NCBI RefSeq assembly: GCF_022664465.1
Contig: NZ_JAKREV010000003.1
Location: 62,001 to 126,000, forward strand
DNA: 64,000 nt
Origin: Sphingomonas hankookensis
GTDB taxonomy: Bacteria > Pseudomonadota > Alphaproteobacteria > Sphingomonadales > Sphingomonadaceae
Direction of reading: 5' to 3'
Shown: in pieces, positions 61,294-64,000 of the stretch
Numbering within the stretch: the first letter of the stretch is position 1
Layout of the letters: the number at the start of each line of letters is the position of its first letter
Notes under the pieces: model-generated
The model's database searches: none
The model's input: only the letters and a program-made list of their open reading frames with translations
What the model was told of the DNA's origin: nothing
Program-made: the position numbers and the translations under genes

Positions 61294-62043
61294 ATGAAGG
61301 TGCTGGTGCCGGTCAAGCGTGTGCTTGATTACAATGTGAAGCCCCGCGTGAAGGCGGACGGGTCGGGTGTCGACCTGGCCAACGTCAAGATGAGCATGAA
61401 TCCGTTCGACGAGATCGCGGTCGAGGAAGCGATCCGCCTGAAGGAAAAGGGCGTAGCAACCGAAATCGTCGTCGTTTCGATCGGCGAACAGAAGGCTCAG
61501 GACACGCTGCGCACTGCGCTGGCGATGGGTGCCGACCGCGCGATCCTGATCACCAGCGAGACAAAGGTCGAGCCACTGGGCGTTGCCAAGCTGCTGAAGG
61601 CGGTAGTTGACGAGGAACAGCCGCAGCTGGTGATCCTTGGCAAGCAGGCGATCGACGACGACAACAACCAGACCGGCCAGATGCTGGCCGCGCTGACCGG
61701 CTATGCACAGGGCACGTTCGCCAGCAAGGTCGAGGTCGCTGGCGACAAGGTCAACGTGACCCGCGAAGTCGATGGCGGGCTGGAGACGGTTGCGCTCACT
61801 TTGCCGGCGATCGTCACCACCGATCTCCGTCTCAACGAGCCGCGCTATGCGTCGCTGCCCAACATCATGAAGGCGAAGTCGAAGCCGCTCACCGCCAAGA
61901 CCACGGCCGATTTTGGGGTGGATGTCTCCCCGCGCCTGACGACGGTCAAGGTCGAGGAACCGGCCAAGCGGCAGGCGGGCGTGAAGGTCGCCGATGTCGA
62001 CGAACTGGTCGGCAAGCTCAAGACGCTGGGAGTGGTCGCATGA
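61294..62043 (+). CDS. etfB: Electron transfer flavoprotein beta subunit
   Basis: A 249-residue subunit. The conserved [19 protein letters not shown] start, [19 protein letters not shown] and the AMP/adenine-binding signature [16 protein letters not shown] are seen. With EtfA it carries electrons from acyl-CoA dehydrogenases to ETF-quinone oxidoreductase. ATG 61294 follows AGAGGGAG; GTG 61288 two codons upstream is less likely. Its stop overlaps etfA (ATGA). Confidence 0.95.
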   Translation: MKVLVPVKRVLDYNVKPRVKADGSGVDLANVKMSMNPFDEIAVEEAIRLKEKGVATEIVVVSIGEQKAQDTLRTALAMGADRAILITSETKVEPLGVAKLLKAVVDEEQPQLVILGKQAIDDDNNQTGQMLAALTGYAQGTFASKVEVAGDKVNVTREVDGGLETVALTLPAIVTTDLRLNEPRYASLPNIMKAKSKPLTAKTTADFGVDVSPRLTTVKVEEPAKRQAGVKVADVDELVGKLKTLGVVA

Positions 62044-62969
62044 AGACGCTGGTTTGGGTCGAACATGACGGGCAGTCGGTCAAGGACGCGACCTTTGCCG
62101 CCGTCACCGCCGCCGCCAAGCTGGGCGAGGTCGAACTGCTGGTCGCGGGCCAGGGCGTCGATGGCGTAGCGCAGGCCGCTGCGCAGATCGCCGGCGTGGC
62201 CAAGGTGCTGGTCGCCGACGATGCGGCGTTCGCACATAATCTGGCCGAAAATGTCGCGCCGCTGGTCGTCGAACTGATGGGCAGCCACGACGCGTTCCTC
62301 GCCGCCGCGACCACGACGGCCAAAAACATCGCGCCGCGCGTAGCCGCGCTACTCGATGTCATGCAGATCAGCGAGATCCTGTCGGTCGAGGGGCCGGACA
62401 GCTTCACGCGGCCGATCTATGCCGGCAACGCGATCGCCACGGTCAAGACCAGCGATCCCAAGCTGGTGCTGACGGTGCGCGGCACCGCGTTCGACAAGGC
62501 GGAAGCGACCGGTGGATCGGCAGCGGTCGAGGCGGTGACGTCGACCGGCGACAAGGGCGTGTCGAGCTTCGTCGGCGCCGAGATCGCGGCATCGGAACGC
62601 CCCGAGCTGACCAGTGCGAAGATCATCGTGTCGGGTGGTCGCGCGCTGGGATCGGAAGAGCAGTTCCACGCGCTGATCGACCCGCTGGCCGACAAGCTGA
62701 ACGCCGCGGTCGGCGCATCGCGCGCGGCGGTCGATGCCGGCTATGCGCCCAACGATTACCAAGTCGGGCAGACCGGCAAGATCGTCGCCCCGGAAGTCTA
62801 TATCGCGGTCGGCATTTCCGGCGCGATCCAGCATCTGGCGGGGATGAAGGACAGCAAGGTCATCGTCGCGATCAACAAGGACGAGGATGCGCCGATCTTC
62901 CAGGTCGCCGATGTCGGGCTGGTCGGTGACCTGTTCACAGTGGTGCCGGACTTGACCGCCAAGCTTTGA
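62040..62969 (+). CDS. etfA: Electron transfer flavoprotein alpha subunit
   Basis: A 309-residue subunit: N-terminal domain from [12 protein letters not shown], then the FAD-binding half with [61 protein letters not shown] and [21 protein letters not shown]. Flavin ligands Arg, Ser and Thr of the family are in place. It starts inside the etfB stop codon and ends before a hairpin array. Confidence 0.95.
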   Translation: MKTLVWVEHDGQSVKDATFAAVTAAAKLGEVELLVAGQGVDGVAQAAAQIAGVAKVLVADDAAFAHNLAENVAPLVVELMGSHDAFLAAATTTAKNIAPRVAALLDVMQISEILSVEGPDSFTRPIYAGNAIATVKTSDPKLVLTVRGTAFDKAEATGGSAAVEAVTSTGDKGVSSFVGAEIAASERPELTSAKIIVSGGRALGSEEQFHALIDPLADKLNAAVGASRAAVDAGYAPNDYQVGQTGKIVAPEVYIAVGISGAIQHLAGMKDSKVIVAINKDEDAPIFQVADVGLVGDLFTVVPDLTAKL

Positions 62970-62973
62970 GGCG

Positions 62974-63085
62974 CGCAGCGTAGCTGCGAGCCGGTGCGCA
63001 AGGGGCAAAGCCCCAGCGCACAAGGCGACGGCCGGCCAGCGTCGCCATAGCGACGACCGACGACGCGGGATTTACTCCCGCGTCG
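62974..63085. other. Array of four hairpins after etfA
   Basis: CGCAGC-GTA-GCTGCG (62974-62988), GGGGC-AAA-GCCCC (63002-63014), CGTCGC-CATA-GCGACG (63040-63055) and CGACGCGGGA-TTTAC-TCCCGCGTCG (63061-63085), all perfect. The last is the strongest. None has a downstream T-run. Fragments such as 'cacaaggcg' and 'ggccagcg' recur in the array after hppD. The gap 62970-63519 holds this array and worn D, C and F repeats; 63143-63339 shows nothing recognisable. Confidence 0.65.
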
Positions 63086-63115
63086 GCTCCCCGGCGAAAC
63101 CTATGCGATCGCCGC

Positions 63116-63142
63116 TCCCGGCTTGACCCAGGGTCCCGCTTC
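63116..63142. repeat. Family D repeat fragment (D4)
   Basis: 'ccggcttgacccagggtcccgctt', closely matching D3 at 55455. Confidence 0.55.
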
Positions 63143-63339
63143 TTTCCGACTGTCGGAACAGCCGCAACCACATCGGTCTGACCTGCGGTGATCAACGGGA
63201 GCGGTCCAATGCATTTCGGCGGAACGAGATGCCTTTGTTGCCAGTCGTCACGCAAGCGCGGTCCGTAGCCGCATAGGTCGTTCTGTCGTTACCGAGGCCT
63301 CTGCCTGCGAAGGGTGCGCGTTAGTGCCGATCGGCCCCA

Positions 63340-63416
63340 GCGTCATCCCAGCGAAGTATCTCTCGGTGGTGGCACGGAACTAGAGCCTCTTGAGGCTCCA
63401 GCCTTCACCGGGACAA
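63340..63416. repeat. Degenerate family C repeat (C5)
   Basis: Starts GCGTCATCCCAGCGAAG like C1 and C2, but the centre and the right half (GGCTCCAGCCTTCACCGGGACAA) have decayed. Confidence 0.55.
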
Positions 63417-63461
63417 CCTCCAGATTGTAGCTGGATAGGTTCGCATAAACCTTCGAAACCG

Positions 63462-63497
63462 CTCCCAACTGGACCCCGACCTTCGCCGGATACGGTA
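63462..63497. repeat. Half copy of family F repeat (F2)
   Basis: 'tcccaactggaccccgaccttcgccgg' matches the right half of F1 (30765-30791) with a few changes. Confidence 0.5.
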
Positions 63498-63519
63498 ACG
63501 GAAAGGTTCGGAAGCCCGC

Positions 63520-63999
63520 CTACTTCCCCGCCACCGGCAACGGCACCGCCGGATCGAGCGGGATCGCCACCCGCTTTGCGCGCTCCCGTTTCGACGGACC
63601 GCCTTTCACCCCGCGGAAAATGTCACCGACCAGCTTGCCGACATCCTTATATTCCCCCGGCTCTTCGCAGCAGCTGCCCGGATCGATCAGCTTGCCGACC
63701 GCACGGACGAGGAAGGTACCACCACCGAAGATGTCGACGCCGGTCGTACACCCTTGCGACAAGGTCGCACACGGGCTGACCGCCGCTGCCGCTGCCCCAC
63801 TGCCATCGGCATAAGGGTTCGACGCGAGCGGCCGGTCGGGCGGGGTCCGCTCCGCTGGCAGGGGAATGCGCGGGTCGCGTGTGCCGGTGCCGCAGACGAG
63901 GATGTCGTCGTCCTGCGAATTGCGCCGTCGCGAGGCGCACGGGTCGACCAGGATCGAGATGCGCTCGGGCGGGGTCGCCGCCGCCGGGGTGGCCTGTCC
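63520..63999 (-). CDS. Secreted cysteine-family protein, 5' end outside window
   Basis: The frame is open to the right edge, so the N-terminus (and any signal peptide) is missing; 159 residues are visible. It begins with an Ala/Pro-rich stretch, then L-V-D-P-C...D-D-D-I-L-V-C-G-T-G...R-I-P-L-P, the same pattern as in the protein at 16829 (DKCP...EEIVVCVRR...RIP). A second cysteine group (SPCATLSQGC, GSCCEEP) and a basic tail (SKRERAKRV) follow. The two proteins are likely distant paralogues; function unknown. Confidence 0.72.
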   Translation of the reverse strand, partial: GQATPAAATPPERISILVDPCASRRRNSQDDDILVCGTGTRDPRIPLPAERTPPDRPLASNPYADGSGAAAAAVSPCATLSQGCTTGVDIFGGGTFLVRAVGKLIDPGSCCEEPGEYKDVGKLVGDIFRGVKGGPSKRERAKRVAIPLDPAVPLPVAGK

Positions 64000-64000
64000 G

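Noticed and set aside
1..64000. tRNA, rRNA, insertion sequences or prophage
   Set aside because: I looked for cloverleaf sequences, transposase domains and phage structural genes and saw none; a covariance-model search would be the decisive test for small RNAs.

Overview
The window is dense, high-GC alphaproteobacterial chromosome, most likely from a Sphingomonas-type sphingomonad. The evidence is a large TonB-dependent receptor, a CrtZ carotenoid hydroxylase, a short second-type GltX, a RibBX-type riboflavin enzyme, PhaR with a PhaC-like hydrolase, Coq7 (ubiquinone), and intergenic gaps filled with small palindromic repeat families. I see no rRNA, tRNA, CRISPR array, insertion sequence or prophage. 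Gene density is about one per kilobase, and many genes overlap by ATGA/GTGA (coupled operons). Apart from two genes cut by the window edges and one decayed gene (56288-56818), the reading frames look intact.

Layout. 1-3.3 kb: an exported aspartyl protease with a PDZ domain (5' end missing), a P-loop kinase-like protein, a small membrane protein and an exported methyltransferase, then a repeat-filled gap. 3.3-6.2 kb: a polyhydroxyalkanoate locus (phaR divergent from a phaC-like hydrolase and a thiolase). 6.4-9.7 kb: a TonB-dependent receptor behind an AT-rich leader with a palindrome. 9.8-16.8 kb: the housekeeping run proA-[toxin/antitoxin]-nadD-rsfS-rlmH-envC-ctpA-dsbB-coq7. 16.8-23.7 kb: a secreted cysteine protein, homoserine dehydrogenase, a non-haem Fe(II) oxygenase divergent from an MFS exporter, an acidic protein, a lipoprotein, a thioesterase and a SIMPL protein. 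23.8-28.3 kb: a two-gene RND efflux operon behind a promoter embedded in a palindrome. 28.6-34.8 kb: DUF445, PdeM, a zinc-ribbon membrane protein and the ftsE-ftsX-ydcF-plsC operon.

35.3-41.4 kb: malate synthase G divergent from a LysR regulator, then tyrosine catabolism (hppD, hmgA) with a small Rieske protein. 41.4-42.4 kb: a patatin lipase. 42.5-47.6 kb: a terminal haem-copper oxidase cluster (coxB, a fused subunit I-III, a small membrane protein, ctaG, a CopD/HemJ-like protein) with a DUF2231 gene inside it on the other strand. 48.4-52.1 kb: the riboflavin operon (ribD-ribE-ribBX-ribH). 52.3-55.4 kb: a TonB-like protein, gltX and prs. 55.6-59.7 kb: an Mpo1/DUF962 protein, a two-lesion pseudogene, a ChaN/EreA-like lipoprotein, TauE and crtZ. 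59.9-63 kb: sucC and etfBA. The window ends inside a second member of the secreted cysteine family seen at 16.8 kb.

Points most worth a second look: the pseudogene broken by an 11-bp tandem duplication and apparently also by loss of its start codon; the oxidase subunit II with a His at the CuA methionine position and a 5' end that reads as a lipoprotein only if a C-run is one base longer; a toxin-antitoxin pair coupled translationally to nadD; three clean palindromes upstream of the TonB receptor, the RND pump and hppD; and several interspersed repeat families with terminal inverted repeats. I found no clear evidence of a wholly new multi-gene system. The unusual features are variations within known systems, plus an uncharacterised secreted protein family.
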